DNA of 64,000 bases from Microcoleus sp. bin38.metabat.b11b12b14.051 (GTDB taxonomy: Bacteria; Cyanobacteriota; Cyanobacteriia; Cyanobacteriales; Microcoleaceae). This document shows positions 34,622-46,046 of this stretch, piece after piece. Numbering within the stretch: position 1 is the first letter of the stretch; each line of letters opens with the position of its first letter. The notes under the pieces are model-generated. The model saw only the letters and a list, made by a program, of their open reading frames with translations. It searched no databases and was not told the DNA's origin. The position numbers were made by a program, and so were the translations under genes. The stretch covers positions 265,405 through 329,404 of the forward strand of contig NZ_JAAFKD010000002.1 in assembly GCF_013299165.1 (NCBI RefSeq), given 5' to 3'.

Positions 34622-35498
34622 TTGATTCGTAAATTGATGCAGATTAATTAACTTTTAGTCATGGAGGAGACATTGATATCAACATCAGGCTAAAACCGTT
34701 GAAAAATTCTGTTTTCTACTCGTCTAATCGTTACCAGGCTGTGCCTGGTAGTGCAGATATAGAGGCTTTGCCGATCTAATTCTGTGCAGAGGCTGAGCAA
34801 TGATATAGGTTCCCAGGCTGTGCCTGGGAACCAGTTAATTTACTTTTTTTTTGCCAAAACTACCCAAATATGTTATTGTAGGAGATTGGCTTTAAAAATT
34901 GTCACCAGTAATGCTCAATCTAAAATCTGAAATCTAAAGTCTAAAATCCTATAAAGCCGATCGCCCAATCTCCAAATCGCCCCTCAGCAGCTCTCGAAAA
35001 AATCAAATTTAGAAAAAAAAATTTCCGGCAGAACTCTACATATAGATCCAACAGCGCCAGAGCTACTGCTATCAGTAGCGTTGCCAGCTTGTATCAACCG
35101 ATTTTAAAACTAAGTAAAAATTTTCATATAGTAATTTTTAGCTAAAAGGATTAGCATATAAGGGTTCGGTGCTGGCAGGTAATATATCCGTAGAGCTGTG
35201 CGAATGTGTGTAGCAATACCCAGATATTCATGCCATAATAAGAGTACGCTTGATTAGTGCGGGTTGTTAAAGCTTAGTTGGCATGAAAACCAAACAAACA
35301 CTTGACACTAACTAATCATCAAAAAATTGAATACTCAATAGTCTCGTACTGAAATTCGTTTCAGTATCTCTAACTGGGGATTAGTGGTCAAGGAACTTGA
35401 GTCACGAGGCAAGGGAACCAAGTAGAAATACGCTTCTAATCGAGCGAACTTAAACCGTAGAGTTGAACTTGCCCGTATTTACGGATTTATGCCCAGAT
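34622..35498. other. Long intergenic region with palindromes, upstream of ldpA
   Basis: No gene is supported in about 870 bases. It contains two related hairpins, TACCAGGCTGTGCCTGGTA (34733-34751) and GGTTCCCAGGC-TGT-GCCTGGGAACC (34809-34833), a short run of AATCTAAAATC-type repeats near 34920, then AT-rich DNA. A TTGACA lies at 35302-35307 and a small hairpin ACTGAAATTCGTTTCAGT at 35350-35367. The last ~400 bases have low repeat content and could hold the ldpA promoter, a long leader or an unannotated small RNA. Confidence 0.6.
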
Positions 35499-36674
35499 AT
35501 GCGTAGGTTTTTAGAAGCGGTGCCAGAACATTATCATCCACTAAACTCATTAAAAGATGGTCATTGGTTCAAGCTGATATGTGGGGCGAGCTTTCAACAC
35601 CTGCCGGCGGTTCGGAATCTCACATTGGCTTACACCTTAGCAGGTGCTGACTGTATTGATGTCGCGGCAGATCCCGCCGCCGTCGCAGCAGCGAAAGAAG
35701 CCCTACAAGTTGCCAGCGAATTACAGGCAAAAACTCAAAACCGCAGGTTTGGCGGCACAGGGTTGCCCTTGCTGATGGTGAGTTTAAACGATGGGGAAGA
35801 CCCGCATTTTCGCAAAGCCGAATTCAACCCAGCCGATTGTCCGACGGACTGCTGGCGGCCGTGCGAAAAAATATGTCCAGCCGAAGCAATAGTTTTTCAG
35901 GGTGCTAGCGGCGGTGGTTTTTCCGGGGTGATAGACAAGCAGTGCTATGGCTGCGGTCGCTGTCTGCCTATTTGTCCGAGCCAACTGATTTACACTCGTT
36001 CTTACGTGTCTGCTCCGGCGGCGATCGCACCTTTAATCTTACAATCCGGTGCGGACGCCCTAGAAATTCACACGCAAGTAGGCAGAGAGGCAGATTTTGC
36101 ACGACTTTGGTCGAGCATAGCTCCGTGGGTCGATCGACTCAAGTTAATCGCAATTAGTTGCCCCGATGGAGACGGTTTGATTGATTATTTGCGGACACTC
36201 TATCAAATAATTTCCCCCCTTCCTTGTCCTCTAATTTGGCAAACCGATGGTAGGCCGATGAGTGGAGATATTGGAATCGGAACTACTAGAGCCGCGGTCA
36301 AACTCGGTCAAAAAGTTTTGGCTGCCCGGTTGCCGGGATACGTCCAACTTGCAGGCGGTACTAACGATCGCACTGTCAGCAAGCTCAGAGCCTGCGGACT
36401 GCTTTTGGATGGCGGAAAAAATTTGTCGGTTCCTCCTGTCCAATACATTGCAGGTGTAGCTTACGGCAGCTATGCCAGGGTTTTGCTATCGCCAATTTTA
36501 GAACAATTAGAAACAATGCAAACCGATCGAGCTTGTGCCGTTCCGGTAGCAGTCCCTTGCGGCGCAGCCGAAGTTCAAACACCTCGGTTGACTCAGCTCG
36601 AAGCCGTCCCAGAACTTCTCTCGGAGGCGGTGAGTTTAGCTCGTTCTCTAGTTTCTCAAATCAAAAGTTATTAG
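35499..36674 (+). CDS. ldpA: LdpA, light-dependent period iron-sulfur protein
   Basis: LdpA is the Fe-S protein of the cyanobacterial circadian system that relays redox/light state to the clock in Synechococcus. The sequence shows the conserved start HPLNSLKDGHWFKLICGASFQHLPAVRNLTLAY, and two ferredoxin-like clusters (CPTDCWRPCEKICP and CYGCGRCLPICP) near residues 118-170. The LdpA C-terminal domain follows (VQLAGGTNDRTVSKLRACGLLLDGG). I place the start at the ATG (MRRFLEAVPEHYH); an in-frame TTG 12 codons upstream would add MNLPVFTDLCPD and cannot be excluded. kai genes are not in the window. Confidence 0.93.
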   Translation: MRRFLEAVPEHYHPLNSLKDGHWFKLICGASFQHLPAVRNLTLAYTLAGADCIDVAADPAAVAAAKEALQVASELQAKTQNRRFGGTGLPLLMVSLNDGEDPHFRKAEFNPADCPTDCWRPCEKICPAEAIVFQGASGGGFSGVIDKQCYGCGRCLPICPSQLIYTRSYVSAPAAIAPLILQSGADALEIHTQVGREADFARLWSSIAPWVDRLKLIAISCPDGDGLIDYLRTLYQIISPLPCPLIWQTDGRPMSGDIGIGTTRAAVKLGQKVLAARLPGYVQLAGGTNDRTVSKLRACGLLLDGGKNLSVPPVQYIAGVAYGSYARVLLSPILEQLETMQTDRACAVPVAVPCGAAEVQTPRLTQLEAVPELLSEAVSLARSLVSQIKSY

Positions 36675-36957
36675 TTGTTAGTTGGTAGTTGGTAGGGGCG
36701 GTGCCCCCGTGCCCGCCCTCTCTTAGTTGTTAGTTGTTAATCAAAAAAACTGACAACTGATAGCGAATAACTGTTGTTTGCGATTTCGCGATCGCACTTG
36801 CACCCTGGTGAAACCCGGTTTCTTAGTATATTTCTCGTTCCAGTTCGCAAAACTCGTAGAAACCGGGTTTATAACCCCACGCGCAATCCGCGAACTGTCA
36901 ACTGTCAACTGTCAACTGTCAACTGTCAACTGTCCACTGTCCATTGTCCACTGAACC
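36675..36957. repeat. Repeat-filled spacer: 26-bp GC-rich repeat, AAACCSGGTTT pair, heptamers
   Basis: TTAGTTG heptamers surround one copy of a 26-bp repeat starting TAGGGGCGGTGCCCCCGTGC (36693-36718). An inverted GAAACCCGGTTTCT / AGAAACCGGGTTT pair follows (36810-36870), and then about seven copies of CAACTGT, the last of which run into the region before the ycf45 start codon. Confidence 0.88.
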
Positions 36958-36973
36958 GAACACACCGAGGCGA

Positions 36974-38755
36974 ATGCAGATTACAGACGACCTCAACAGA
37001 CTATTAGACATCGTGCCAGATGAGATCCGGCAGCCCTTAGAGCAGCACCCGCAGCGCAACAATCTCATTGAGGTTGTGATGGATTTGGGCCGCCTACCAG
37101 AAGCTCGTTTTCCATCCTTGGCCGAACCTCTTTCCCAAACACCAGTTTCCAAAGCAGACCTTAGCTATTGTATCGATCGAGTCGGCAACTTCGGCGGCGA
37201 CAATCGAGCCGGTATCGAGCAAACCCTGCACCGAATTAGCGCCCTTCGCAACCGCAGCGGCGAGATTATCGGCTTGACTTTGAGGGTGGGCCGCGCTGTG
37301 TTCGGGACGATCGGCATTATCCGCGATTTAGTCGAAACCGGTCAATCAATTTTGATGCTCGGCCGCCCGGGAGTAGGCAAAACTACGGCTTTGCGGGAAA
37401 TCGCCCGCGTGCTCGCCGATGACTTGGAAAAACGGGTGGTAATCATCGACACCTCCAACGAAATTGCTGGAGATGGAGATATCCCGCATCCGGCGATCGG
37501 CAGAGCCCGCAGAATGCAAGTTTCCCGTCCCGAACTCCAGCACCAAGTCATGATCGAAGCAGTGGAAAACCATATGCCGGAAGTGATCGTGATTGACGAA
37601 ATCGGTACGGAATTAGAAGCTTTGGCCGCTCGGACGATCGCGGAAAGGGGCGTGCAATTGGTCGGTACCGCCCACGGGAACCGGATCGAAAACTTGATGA
37701 AAAATCCAACTCTGGCCGACTTAATTGGGGGCATCCAAGCGGTGACGCTGGGAGATGACGAGGCCCGGCGCCGCGGTTCTCAAAAGACAGTTTTGGAACG
37801 CAAATCACCGCCAACTTTTGAAATTGCGATCGAAATGCTCGAACGCCAAAAGTGGGTAATCCACGAACGAGTCTCAGATTCGATCGACAGCCTGCTGCGG
37901 GGACGCGAACCGAACCAGCAAATCAGAAGCGTCAGCGACAGCGGAGAAGTAATTATCGAGCGGGAATCAGCATCTCCCCCCGCCCGGTTCCCAGGGATGC
38001 CAGCTTCCGCCTCAGGCCCCGCTGCGGTATCAGCAATGCGGCCAGTCACACCGATTTCTGGGTGGCGGAGTGCCGGGAAAATGGTGCCGATGCCGCCTCA
38101 AAACGAGAAATTCGCTGCTGCTGCTAACAGCGCGCCGGTAGCTCCTGAGACTCGGTATTTCGAGCAACTCCTCGAAGAATCCCTGTCCGTGGAACCTGTA
38201 CCGCAGCAGCGGGGTCGTTATTCCCAGAATGTCGGCCCTAACGGGGAAGATTTGCCCCTCCACGTTTATCCTTACGGCATAGCTCGCCACCAGCTCGAAC
38301 AGGTGATTTCCACCCTGAACCTGCCGGTGCAGTTGACGAAGGATATTGAAAGTGCTGACGTGGTGTTGGCTTTGCGATCGAACGTGCGGAACCAGTCAAA
38401 ATTGAGGCAGTTGGCAAAAACTCGCCAAGTTCCCTTGCACACAATCAAAGCTGGTACTATTCCCCACGTAGCGAGAGCTTTGCGGCGCCTGTTGGACATG
38501 GATGACCCGGGTACCCCAGAAGTGGCAGACCTCGCCTTGTTCGCCCGCAGCGGTACTTCTGACGAGCTCGAAGCTCTCGAAGAAACCCGTTTAGCCGTGG
38601 AGCAAATTGTCATTCCCAAGGGACAGCCGGTGGAACTCTTACCCCGTTCTCCCAATGTCCGCAAAATGCAGCACGAACTTGTGGAACACTATCACCTAAA
38701 ATCCCACAGTTTTGGGGAAGAACCCAACCGCCGCCTGCGGATTTTTCCAGCTTAA
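36974..38755 (+). CDS. ycf45: Ycf45-like AAA ATPase with R3H domain
   Basis: A 593-residue soluble protein. It has an N-terminal domain ([20 protein letters not shown]), a P-loop ATPase with Walker [10 protein letters not shown] near residue 135, Walker [15 protein letters not shown] and [20 protein letters not shown], similar to SpoIIIAA-type ATPases. A variable proline-rich linker and a C-terminal single-stranded nucleic acid-binding R3H domain ([25 protein letters not shown]) follow. Homologues are encoded in red-algal plastids as ycf45. I chose the ATG after GAGG over a TTG ten codons upstream that arises from the CTGTCAA repeat. The cellular role is not well established. Confidence 0.92.
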   Translation: MQITDDLNRLLDIVPDEIRQPLEQHPQRNNLIEVVMDLGRLPEARFPSLAEPLSQTPVSKADLSYCIDRVGNFGGDNRAGIEQTLHRISALRNRSGEIIGLTLRVGRAVFGTIGIIRDLVETGQSILMLGRPGVGKTTALREIARVLADDLEKRVVIIDTSNEIAGDGDIPHPAIGRARRMQVSRPELQHQVMIEAVENHMPEVIVIDEIGTELEALAARTIAERGVQLVGTAHGNRIENLMKNPTLADLIGGIQAVTLGDDEARRRGSQKTVLERKSPPTFEIAIEMLERQKWVIHERVSDSIDSLLRGREPNQQIRSVSDSGEVIIERESASPPARFPGMPASASGPAAVSAMRPVTPISGWRSAGKMVPMPPQNEKFAAAANSAPVAPETRYFEQLLEESLSVEPVPQQRGRYSQNVGPNGEDLPLHVYPYGIARHQLEQVISTLNLPVQLTKDIESADVVLALRSNVRNQSKLRQLAKTRQVPLHTIKAGTIPHVARALRRLLDMDDPGTPEVADLALFARSGTSDELEALEETRLAVEQIVIPKGQPVELLPRSPNVRKMQHELVEHYHLKSHSFGEEPNRRLRIFPA

Positions 38756-38784
38756 CTGTTGGAAATTCCCCTGTGTGAATGCAG

Positions 38785-38818
38785 AAGGTAGAAGACAAAC
38801 GGCTTTCTACCTTTTGCC
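38785..38818 (+). terminator. Probable terminator after ycf45
   Basis: AAGGTAGAA and TTCTACCTT form a 9-bp stem with an 11-base loop, 30 bases past the stop codon, followed by a mixed T-rich run (TTGCCTTTG). The T-run is imperfect, so efficiency is uncertain. Confidence 0.65.
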
Positions 38819-38830
38819 TTTGAAAATTTT

Positions 38831-39152
38831 CGATGTTCGGACTTGAGTCCTCTAATGTAAAGATGAACGCTCAAATCCGAACATCGAACCTATATCAGTT
38901 CCAGCTCTCACATGAGGTATTGATTAGTCAATCCTTCAATTTTTACCCTCCGAGCGAAGCCGCTCCGGGCCAATCCCCCAATCCTTCAATCCTTCAATCC
39001 TTCAATCTAAAATCAAAACCTCACCTTTTTGAGACTCGGCCATAGTTAATACCAATTTTATAAAGATTTGCTAGAGATGAACTCTTAGCCCCCCCTTAGT
39101 AAGGGGGGGTTGGGGGGGGTGATTGTATAACACTACTTTAGAAAAATGGTAT
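38831..39152. repeat. Inverted repeat and MITE-like element before cheR
   Basis: An imperfect hairpin (CGATGTTCGGACTTGAG ... CTCAAATCCGAACATCG) lies at 38831-38887. ATCCTTCAATC-type short repeats follow at 38930-39010. A MITE-like element at 39047-39152 starts ATACCAATTTTATAAAG, ends TTTAGAAAAATGGTATAA and contains a C-tract/G-tract hairpin around CCCCCCCTTAGTAAGGGGGG. No gene is supported up to the cheR start. Confidence 0.75.
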
Positions 39153-39327
39153 AAGTAGCCCAGAACCGAATTTTGGGGTCGATCGCCCCTACATGATATT
39201 ATTTCCGTTGGTATGATTTTTGTTTGTGAGTGCGATCGGCTCAAATCCTAGCCAATTCGCAATTCTCCATCCATCACCAACCCCCTATAATTACACATTA
39301 TACTTAAACACATTTACCAGATTTGAC

Positions 39328-40992
39328 ATGAATGATGCACAAGTTGAGCTATTTATTCAATTAATTGCAGCTCGCACAGGTTTACAAATTCGGCCGCAAG
39401 ACCGAGCGGCTTTGTGTCAAAAAATTTTGAGTCGGATCGACGCTGCCCAAATAGCATCTCCCGAAAAATATCATCAAATATTAGCCGCTCCCAGTCACAA
39501 AAGTGAGACAGAATGGCGCGAATTAACGCTGTTGCTAACAACGAATGAAAGTTATTTTATGCGGGATAAAGGACAGTTTTCAATATTAAAAAAAGTTATT
39601 TTACCTGAATTAATAGCACACAAAATAAAGTCATATAAAACATTAGGAATTAAGCCAACATTACGAATCTGGAGTGCAGGATGTTCGACAGGTGAAGAAG
39701 CTTATTCTTTAGTAATTATTTTAAAACAGCTCATTTCTGATTGGCAAAATTGGACAATTTTAGTTTTAGGTACTGATATCAATCAATCAGCCCTAGAAAA
39801 AGCCCAGCGCGGAATTTATAGCCCTTGGTCGTTTCGCTTAGTTGACCCGGAACTGCAAAGACAGTATTTCGATCGGCGGAAAACCGAGTGGGAAATCGAC
39901 CCGAAATTGCGTCAATCGGTCAGATTTAGCGGTGTCAATTTAGTGACGGATAATTTTCCTAATATTTACACAGATATTCATAACATCGATTTGATTTTGT
40001 GCAGAAATGTTTTTGTTTATTTTGAAAAAAAGTATATTTTACAGGTATTGAAAAAGTTTGCCAAGACGCTCAGGCCTGGAGGATATTTAATGACGGGTCA
40101 CGCTGAGGTTCACAATCACGTGACGAACGAGTTTCAATCAAAGGTTTTTCCGGAATCGGTTGTTTATCAAACCAAGAATGTCCAAGGCGAGGAACCAGCT
40201 AAAATAAATTGTTTGATGGGGCATAAATCAAAAGCAACACCGATATTTGGAGGAGATAGAAACAAAAAAAAAATCAGCGAAGACAGCGGTCAGTTGCTAG
40301 AAAAAGAGAGGCGGTCAGCTAGTTTTTGTAACGGCTATTTGGGGCAAATAGAGTCGGTGTTGACGGCAGGTAGCGGGCTGGGAAAAATAATCAGAAATTG
40401 CTATGTCGAGGCGGATATTGTGAGCAACAAAGTCTCGGGTTTACAGGCAGAACCAGCAGCAGAAAAAGCCGATAGCCCAACCTCTGGTATACTGGTTTTA
40501 GAGGCAAAAGCTTGTTTTAAAAATCAAGCTTATTTTCAGGCGATTCACAAAGCAAAACAGGCGATTGACCTGCAAGCTCATAATTTTGAAGCTAATTATT
40601 TGCTGGCTCAAATTTATGCAAATTTGGGAGAGTATTCTCTCGCGATTGAATACTGCAATCGAGCTAGCCAAGTAGATACAATGTCAGTATTTCCTTATTA
40701 TTTGCAAGCTCAAATCGCCGAAGAACAGGATGACTTAGAAACAGCTAAATTTTTTATTAAAAAAGCTATTTATATTTGCCCATCTTTTGTTTCTGCTTAT
40801 CTGGAACTCGGGAATATATACAATAAAGAAGGTAAGCTAAATAAAGCTATTAAAATGTACAATTCATCTTGCGATCTTCTCAAAAAACTACCGCCCCATA
40901 CTCCGATCGAGCAACAGGGAAAAATGACAGCTACTCAATTACTGATCGATATTAAAAAAAAATTGGTAAAATTGTACAGCCAACCAAACTGA
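39328..40992 (+). CDS. cheR: CheR-type chemotaxis methyltransferase with C-terminal TPRs
   Basis: CheR methylates receptor glutamates with S-adenosylmethionine. This 554-residue protein has the N-terminal helical domain (LIAARTGLQIRPQDRAALCQKIL), the SAM-binding domain with IWSAGCSTGEEAYSL, LGTDINQSALEKAQRGIYS and the ILCRNVFVYF motif, a low-conservation spacer, and TPR-like repeats from about residue 395 (HNFEANYLLAQIYANLGEYSLAIEYCNRA). Upstream codons in the longest frame are not CheR-like, so I begin at MNDAQVELF. It is the first gene of the chemosensory locus; the TPRs probably tether it to receptors or partners. Confidence 0.95.
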   Translation: MNDAQVELFIQLIAARTGLQIRPQDRAALCQKILSRIDAAQIASPEKYHQILAAPSHKSETEWRELTLLLTTNESYFMRDKGQFSILKKVILPELIAHKIKSYKTLGIKPTLRIWSAGCSTGEEAYSLVIILKQLISDWQNWTILVLGTDINQSALEKAQRGIYSPWSFRLVDPELQRQYFDRRKTEWEIDPKLRQSVRFSGVNLVTDNFPNIYTDIHNIDLILCRNVFVYFEKKYILQVLKKFAKTLRPGGYLMTGHAEVHNHVTNEFQSKVFPESVVYQTKNVQGEEPAKINCLMGHKSKATPIFGGDRNKKKISEDSGQLLEKERRSASFCNGYLGQIESVLTAGSGLGKIIRNCYVEADIVSNKVSGLQAEPAAEKADSPTSGILVLEAKACFKNQAYFQAIHKAKQAIDLQAHNFEANYLLAQIYANLGEYSLAIEYCNRASQVDTMSVFPYYLQAQIAEEQDDLETAKFFIKKAIYICPSFVSAYLELGNIYNKEGKLNKAIKMYNSSCDLLKKLPPHTPIEQQGKMTATQLLIDIKKKLVKLYSQPN

Positions 40993-41109
40993 CGCCCCAG
41001 GAGAATCTAAACACCGAGTTTTTTTGTAAGTGCCTTGCTGGCAAAACCTATACAATCCTAAAAACCAGTTTTTTTTTCAAGTCCTACTAGATAAAGTGTC
41101 AGAGTCAAT

Positions 41110-42231
41110 ATGGAAACTAAGCCGTATCTTATATTTGAACAGAACGGTTTGCTGTGCGGTGTAGAAGTCGCCTGTGTTCGGGAAATTTTCTTTTTGCCGG
41201 AGTTGACACCGATCGCCCAAGCGCCTCAAGATATTGTCGGGGCGATCGATCTCAGGGGCTCGATTCTGCCCGTGATGGATCTAAATCTCCGTTTTGGGTA
41301 CGTTTGGGAGGAGTATTCTGTGACAGATAGTGCGATCGTCATAGAATGGCAAGAGGTTAGAATTGGCATTATTGTCGATCGAGTTACCGAAGTTAAGCAC
41401 ATCCCCGCAGACGCCATAACTCCCCAGCTATCTTACGGGCGAGACAATGCAGAAGCCCCGCATCATTTTTTAGCTGGATTTGCCCGCTGTGAAGCAGATA
41501 TGATCGCGCTGATAGATATCGATCGCCTAATTCGAGATTCTCCCGAAAAAACACAAACCAAAATCCCAATTTCTGCAAGCGATGTAGAAAATTTAACCGC
41601 AGCAGACAATCTAGAAACCTCAAACTTGCAGTTAACAATAGAGCCAAAATTGCTAGCGAAAAATCATCAATTTTTGGGCAAACCGCAGGTTTTTGTTCCC
41701 AATGCTACACCGGAACAAAAAGCAATTTTTCGAGAGCGAGCCCACAATTTGAGGCAGCAGGACGAGCCGGAAAATTCTGCCGCAATTAATATGTCACTAG
41801 CCGTAGTTCTTTTAAACGGCGAATACTTTGGTATTAATCTAGCGGTAGTGCGCGAATTTACTGACATTCGCCAAGTAACTCCGATTCCTTGCACTCCCGC
41901 TCGCATCATTGGAAATATGAATTTGCGGGGCGAAATTCTGACGCTACTGGACATTCGCAATGTTTTAAATATGCCGTCGGCCCAGGTCAAATCTCTATCT
42001 AAGGCGATCGTTGTGGAAATTGAAGATTTGGTCGCCGGTATAGTCGTTGACGAAATCTTAGATATTATACATTTAAATGTGGCAGAGATTGCGACTATTC
42101 CTGCGGCACTAAATTCCGCTAACCGCGAATATCTGCGAGGCACCGCTTTTTACCAAGAAAAACTGATCGCTGTTCTGCACTTGCACAAACTGTTAACAAA
42201 AGGAGGAGTTGTTGTTGATGAGGAGGTTTGA
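41110..42231 (+). CDS. cheW: CheW-type protein with two CheW domains
   Basis: A 373-residue adaptor with two CheW modules. The first covers residues 5-140 (LIFEQNGLLCGVEVACVREIFFLPELTPIAQAPQDIVGAIDLRG), the second residues ~235-365 (AVVLLNGEYFGINLAVVREFTDIRQVTPIPCTPARIIGNMNLRG), separated by a ~90-residue linker. CheW couples receptors to CheA; a tandem version could bridge two partners or two arrays. It lies between cheR and the first receptor gene on the same strand, with spacers of about 120 and 375 bases. Confidence 0.95.
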   Translation: METKPYLIFEQNGLLCGVEVACVREIFFLPELTPIAQAPQDIVGAIDLRGSILPVMDLNLRFGYVWEEYSVTDSAIVIEWQEVRIGIIVDRVTEVKHIPADAITPQLSYGRDNAEAPHHFLAGFARCEADMIALIDIDRLIRDSPEKTQTKIPISASDVENLTAADNLETSNLQLTIEPKLLAKNHQFLGKPQVFVPNATPEQKAIFRERAHNLRQQDEPENSAAINMSLAVVLLNGEYFGINLAVVREFTDIRQVTPIPCTPARIIGNMNLRGEILTLLDIRNVLNMPSAQVKSLSKAIVVEIEDLVAGIVVDEILDIIHLNVAEIATIPAALNSANREYLRGTAFYQEKLIAVLHLHKLLTKGGVVVDEEV

Positions 42232-42605
42232 ACAAAGATTTTACCGCGAAATCGGCGTCGCACTTGCAAAAACGATGTCAGCGCCACCCGAAACTAAAGA
42301 AAAGAGAGTAAGAGAACAGAATTTGCTATGATACTATTTTCTACTGTCACGGCACGGCATCGATTCCACAAGTGGCCGGCTGATTTCGGTTGCGAACGCC
42401 GGACGGGAGCAGCTCAGTTTGGTATTTGTAGTGCGAGCTCGCAAGGAATCGCGAATCTTATATATCACCAAGGGAGGCGTGACGCTCGTACTGTAAAAAA
42501 TACTTTTTGCTCTCCGCAAAGATCCTCCTACGCCGGACTCCTAAGGACTATCACAAGGTCACAACCTTACTCAGGGAAATGCTATCTTAAGTTAACCCCA
42601 AAAAT
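42232..42605. other. Gap between cheW and the first receptor gene
   Basis: No gene is supported. The stretch is not made of the usual heptamer repeats, and its GC-rich centre looks like decayed coding or leader sequence without a usable start or domain. It may carry an internal promoter or an RNA leader. Confidence 0.5.
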
Positions 42606-44066
42606 ATGTTTTATAAAATTAAAAAAATAAATATTAGAAACAAGATGCTGCTCGGATACCTAGCGCCAGCAGCTATCTACTTAGCGTTACCAGTCATAGT
42701 TATTGCTACTACCAATAAGGTTTTTGAAACTTTTAAAGAAGTAGAAAGGGTAGAAAATTTCATCGGAGAAACAAGTAATATGTCCGTAGGTGCTGAGCAA
42801 ATGGTACGGGGGATGCGCGGCTATTTAATTAATAAAAATCCACAGTTTTTAAATGATTTTAGAATAGGTGCAGATTTAGCTCGTAAGTCGGCGATTAATG
42901 TAGAGCCCATCGTTAAAAATCCCCTACAAAAAGCCCGTTTGCAGAGAATGAGGGAGCTGGTCAACGAATATTATGATGGTTCTAACCAGATAGTTCGCTT
43001 ATTTCAAGAAAATCAAACAGCCCAAGCCCTTGCTATATTTAATACAGGCAAATACACAAAATTTGTGAATGAATTTGTGGAAGTAAACCGAGACTTTCGA
43101 GAAACAGAATTACAAATTATTAAACAAGAAACGCAAATTACGAAGGAAGCTTTAAGCTTTTTGGTATCAATGCTGGTGGTGGGTTCGGTGGTGTTAGTCC
43201 TGTTTGGTGCGAGTGTTGCTTGGCTGATTTCCTTAGGAATTGCTGGAACGATCGATCGCGCAATTAGTTCGATCGCCAGTTCTTCCTCCGAGATTGCCGC
43301 CACAATTGAACAACAGGAACGGATGGCCAGCCAGCAAGCAGTCTCAGTCAATCAAACCACTACAACAATGGACGAATTGGGTGCATCTTCTAGGGCGACT
43401 TCACAGCAGATAGAAGCTGCCGCATCTCAAGCAATGCAAGCTTTAATGTTAGCTGGTGGCGGCACAAAAGCTGTCGAACAAACTTTAGAAGCAATGGCAA
43501 CACTGAAAACCAAAGTCCAGGATATGCAAGGGCAAATTATGCAGTTGAGCGAGCAAACCGATCGCATTGGCAACATCTCAACTGTAGTTAGCGATTTGGC
43601 AAATCAAACTAATATGTTAGCACTAAATGCGGCTGTCGAAGCAGTGCGAGCGGGCGAACACGGCAAAGGTTTCGGCGTTGTCGCCTCAGAAATTCGCAAA
43701 CTTGCCGATCGCAGTAAAAAATCTGCCGCACAAATAAATCTCTTAGTCGCTGATATTCAGCGGGCGATTAACTCAACCGTAATGGTAACAGACGAAGGAA
43801 CTAAAACTGTGGACTCTGGCGTAAATATTGCTGAGGAAACCGCAGCGGCATTTGCTGGGGTAGCTGATGCAATTAACAACGTGGTTTTGAGCTCTCAGCA
43901 AATTTCGCTGAATGCCAAACAGCAAGCAATTGCGATCGAACAAGTGGTAGAAGCTATGAACTCCCTCAACCAAGCAGCAGCACAAACGGCTTGCGGTATC
44001 ACTCAAACTAAAATCGGTACACAAAAATTGAATGAAGCTGCTTTAGATTTAAAAGCAGTTGTGTAG
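42606..44066 (+). CDS. Methyl-accepting chemotaxis protein, helical sensor, no HAMP
   Basis: A 486-residue receptor. TM1 is near residues 16-36, a helical periplasmic domain of about 140 residues follows (four-helix-bundle type, [29 protein letters not shown]), and TM2 is near 182-210. The signalling domain starts almost at once, with no recognisable HAMP. The hairpin tip is well conserved ([41 protein letters not shown]). First of three receptors in the locus; the ligand is unknown. Confidence 0.94.
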   Translation: MFYKIKKINIRNKMLLGYLAPAAIYLALPVIVIATTNKVFETFKEVERVENFIGETSNMSVGAEQMVRGMRGYLINKNPQFLNDFRIGADLARKSAINVEPIVKNPLQKARLQRMRELVNEYYDGSNQIVRLFQENQTAQALAIFNTGKYTKFVNEFVEVNRDFRETELQIIKQETQITKEALSFLVSMLVVGSVVLVLFGASVAWLISLGIAGTIDRAISSIASSSSEIAATIEQQERMASQQAVSVNQTTTTMDELGASSRATSQQIEAAASQAMQALMLAGGGTKAVEQTLEAMATLKTKVQDMQGQIMQLSEQTDRIGNISTVVSDLANQTNMLALNAAVEAVRAGEHGKGFGVVASEIRKLADRSKKSAAQINLLVADIQRAINSTVMVTDEGTKTVDSGVNIAEETAAAFAGVADAINNVVLSSQQISLNAKQQAIAIEQVVEAMNSLNQAAAQTACGITQTKIGTQKLNEAALDLKAVV

Positions 44067-44240
44067 AAGAGTTATCATTTATGAGAGTTTATTCAAAAAA
44101 TGCAAGTGCAAGCAAGATCCCAAACCAGATACTGAGCATTCCTTCGGCAAATCCGCAAATCCGCAAATCTGCAAATTTGCAAATATTCAAATCTAAAATC
44201 TAAAATCTAAAATCTAAAATCCCATGAGTTATTAATAATT

Positions 44241-46046
44241 ATGCTCCCAAAAATCAAAAAATTGTCTTTAAGAATTAAAGCGATTGTTTTTGCGATCGCC
44301 CTCAGTACCGTCCCAGTTATATTGACAGGAACGATGACTTATGTATTTGCCAGCCAACACCTGACTAACTACGTAATTAAGTATCAAGAATCACGGGCGG
44401 TCTCTACTGCAAATCAGGTGAAAAACTTGATATTAGAACGCTATCATGAAGTTGAGGATATGGCTAATCTAAGTATACTGAACGACCCCCGAGTCAGCCA
44501 AACCACATCACCAAATCAAAAACAAGCTGTGTTAGATAAATATATCACAGCAGCGGATGGCTATGACAGTATTGCAGTCGCCGACTTGCAGGGAAATACT
44601 ATTTTGCAATCGAGCGGAGAAAAAATTATAGATATCGAGAAGCGCGAGTATTTTCAGGAAGTCATCAAAACTAATCGTCCTACAGTTGTGCAACCCAGAA
44701 AGTCATTTATTAATGGCAAATACGCCATTTTTGCTGCGGCTCCCGTGATCGAATTAAACACAGGAAAAACTATCGCAGTTATCAGAACTCGCACGCCTAC
44801 AACTTATTTAGAGCAAAGTTTTCATGAAAACCAAGCACAATTAACGAGAGAATCGAAGGGATTACAACAAGAGCAATACCATTTAATTGATGGCAATGGC
44901 AAGTTTTTTTCCGCAACAGAAACTGACCAAGTGAGCAGAGATGCAAGGTCAGACTTTAGTGTTTTCAAAAGAATGCAATCCCTGAGAAGAATTGACAGTG
45001 CCATAGATATAGATCGCATTAATGGAGCTGAGCAACTAATTACTTACGCCCCTATTGAAACATCCAAAGAACTGCCAGAATTGGGTTGGAGCGTGATTAT
45101 TGCCAACGACAAAAAAGAGGTATTTGCTCCGCAAAATGAGTTGCTGTATGCTTTGATGGCAGGAGTTGGCATAACTGTTGCTGTTGTTAGCGCGATCGCA
45201 ATTTTTATAGCTAGTCGCACTACTCGCTCGGTAAATAACATTGTGCGGGCGATCGCCTCTTCTTCCTCACAAATTGCTGTCAGCATCGAACAACAGGAGC
45301 GCATCGCCAGCCAACAACTATCTGCTGTCGATCGCACTGCGACTACAATGGACGAATTGGGCGAATCAAGCCAAGCTTGTGCCTCGCAAGCCGAAGCCGC
45401 TGCTTTCGGGGCAGCCCAGGCTCTGCAACTCACGGTAGGAGGGAGTCAAGCGGTAGACAACAGCTTGAAACAAATGGCAAATTTGACAGAAAATGTCGGA
45501 GCAATTCAAAAGCAAATTTTGCATTTGAGCGAGCAAACCGATCGCATTGGCAATATCTCCAGTTTAGTCAGTGATTTAGCCAACCAAACAAATATGCTCG
45601 CCCTCAACGCTGCTGTCGAAGCAGTTAGAGCGGGTGAAAGCGGCAAAGGATTTGCTGTAGTTGCGAGCGAGATTCGCAAATTAGCCGATCGCAGTAAGGA
45701 ATCTGCCAGCAAAATTAATGCCTTAGTTGCCGACATCCAGAAAGCGATTAGTTCGACAGTAACAGTGACGGATGACGGCACAAAAACAGTGGAAAATGGC
45801 GTGAAAATTGCCCGCAAAACTGCCGACGCATTTGCTGGAGTCGCCTCGGCGATCGATCGCATTGCTTTGAATAGCAAACAAATTTCTGTTACATCCAAAA
45901 ATCAGGCGATCGCCATTCAGGATGTAGTTGAAGCCGTCAACTCTCTCAACCTCGCCGCCCGGGAAACGGCCTCCGGCATTTCTCAAGTCAAACTCGGCAT
46001 TTCTCAGCTCAACCATGCAGCACAAAATCTAAAATCAGCAGTGTAG
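44241..46046 (+). CDS. Methyl-accepting chemotaxis protein with dCache-type sensor
   Basis: A 601-residue receptor with TM1 near residues 14-36 and a ~270-residue extracytoplasmic domain of double-Cache character ([59 protein letters not shown]). TM2 is near 300-325 and the signalling domain carries the tip [43 protein letters not shown]. No HAMP is visible. Cache domains bind small molecules; the ligand is not predictable here. The signalling half is closely similar to the preceding receptor, indicating duplication. Confidence 0.94.
   Translation: MLPKIKKLSLRIKAIVFAIALSTVPVILTGTMTYVFASQHLTNYVIKYQESRAVSTANQVKNLILERYHEVEDMANLSILNDPRVSQTTSPNQKQAVLDKYITAADGYDSIAVADLQGNTILQSSGEKIIDIEKREYFQEVIKTNRPTVVQPRKSFINGKYAIFAAAPVIELNTGKTIAVIRTRTPTTYLEQSFHENQAQLTRESKGLQQEQYHLIDGNGKFFSATETDQVSRDARSDFSVFKRMQSLRRIDSAIDIDRINGAEQLITYAPIETSKELPELGWSVIIANDKKEVFAPQNELLYALMAGVGITVAVVSAIAIFIASRTTRSVNNIVRAIASSSSQIAVSIEQQERIASQQLSAVDRTATTMDELGESSQACASQAEAAAFGAAQALQLTVGGSQAVDNSLKQMANLTENVGAIQKQILHLSEQTDRIGNISSLVSDLANQTNMLALNAAVEAVRAGESGKGFAVVASEIRKLADRSKESASKINALVADIQKAISSTVTVTDDGTKTVENGVKIARKTADAFAGVASAIDRIALNSKQISVTSKNQAIAIQDVVEAVNSLNLAARETASGISQVKLGISQLNHAAQNLKSAV

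Noticed and set aside
42328-42630. 100-codon plus-strand frame before the first receptor
   Set aside because: Overlaps the receptor start in another frame and has no protein-like pattern.
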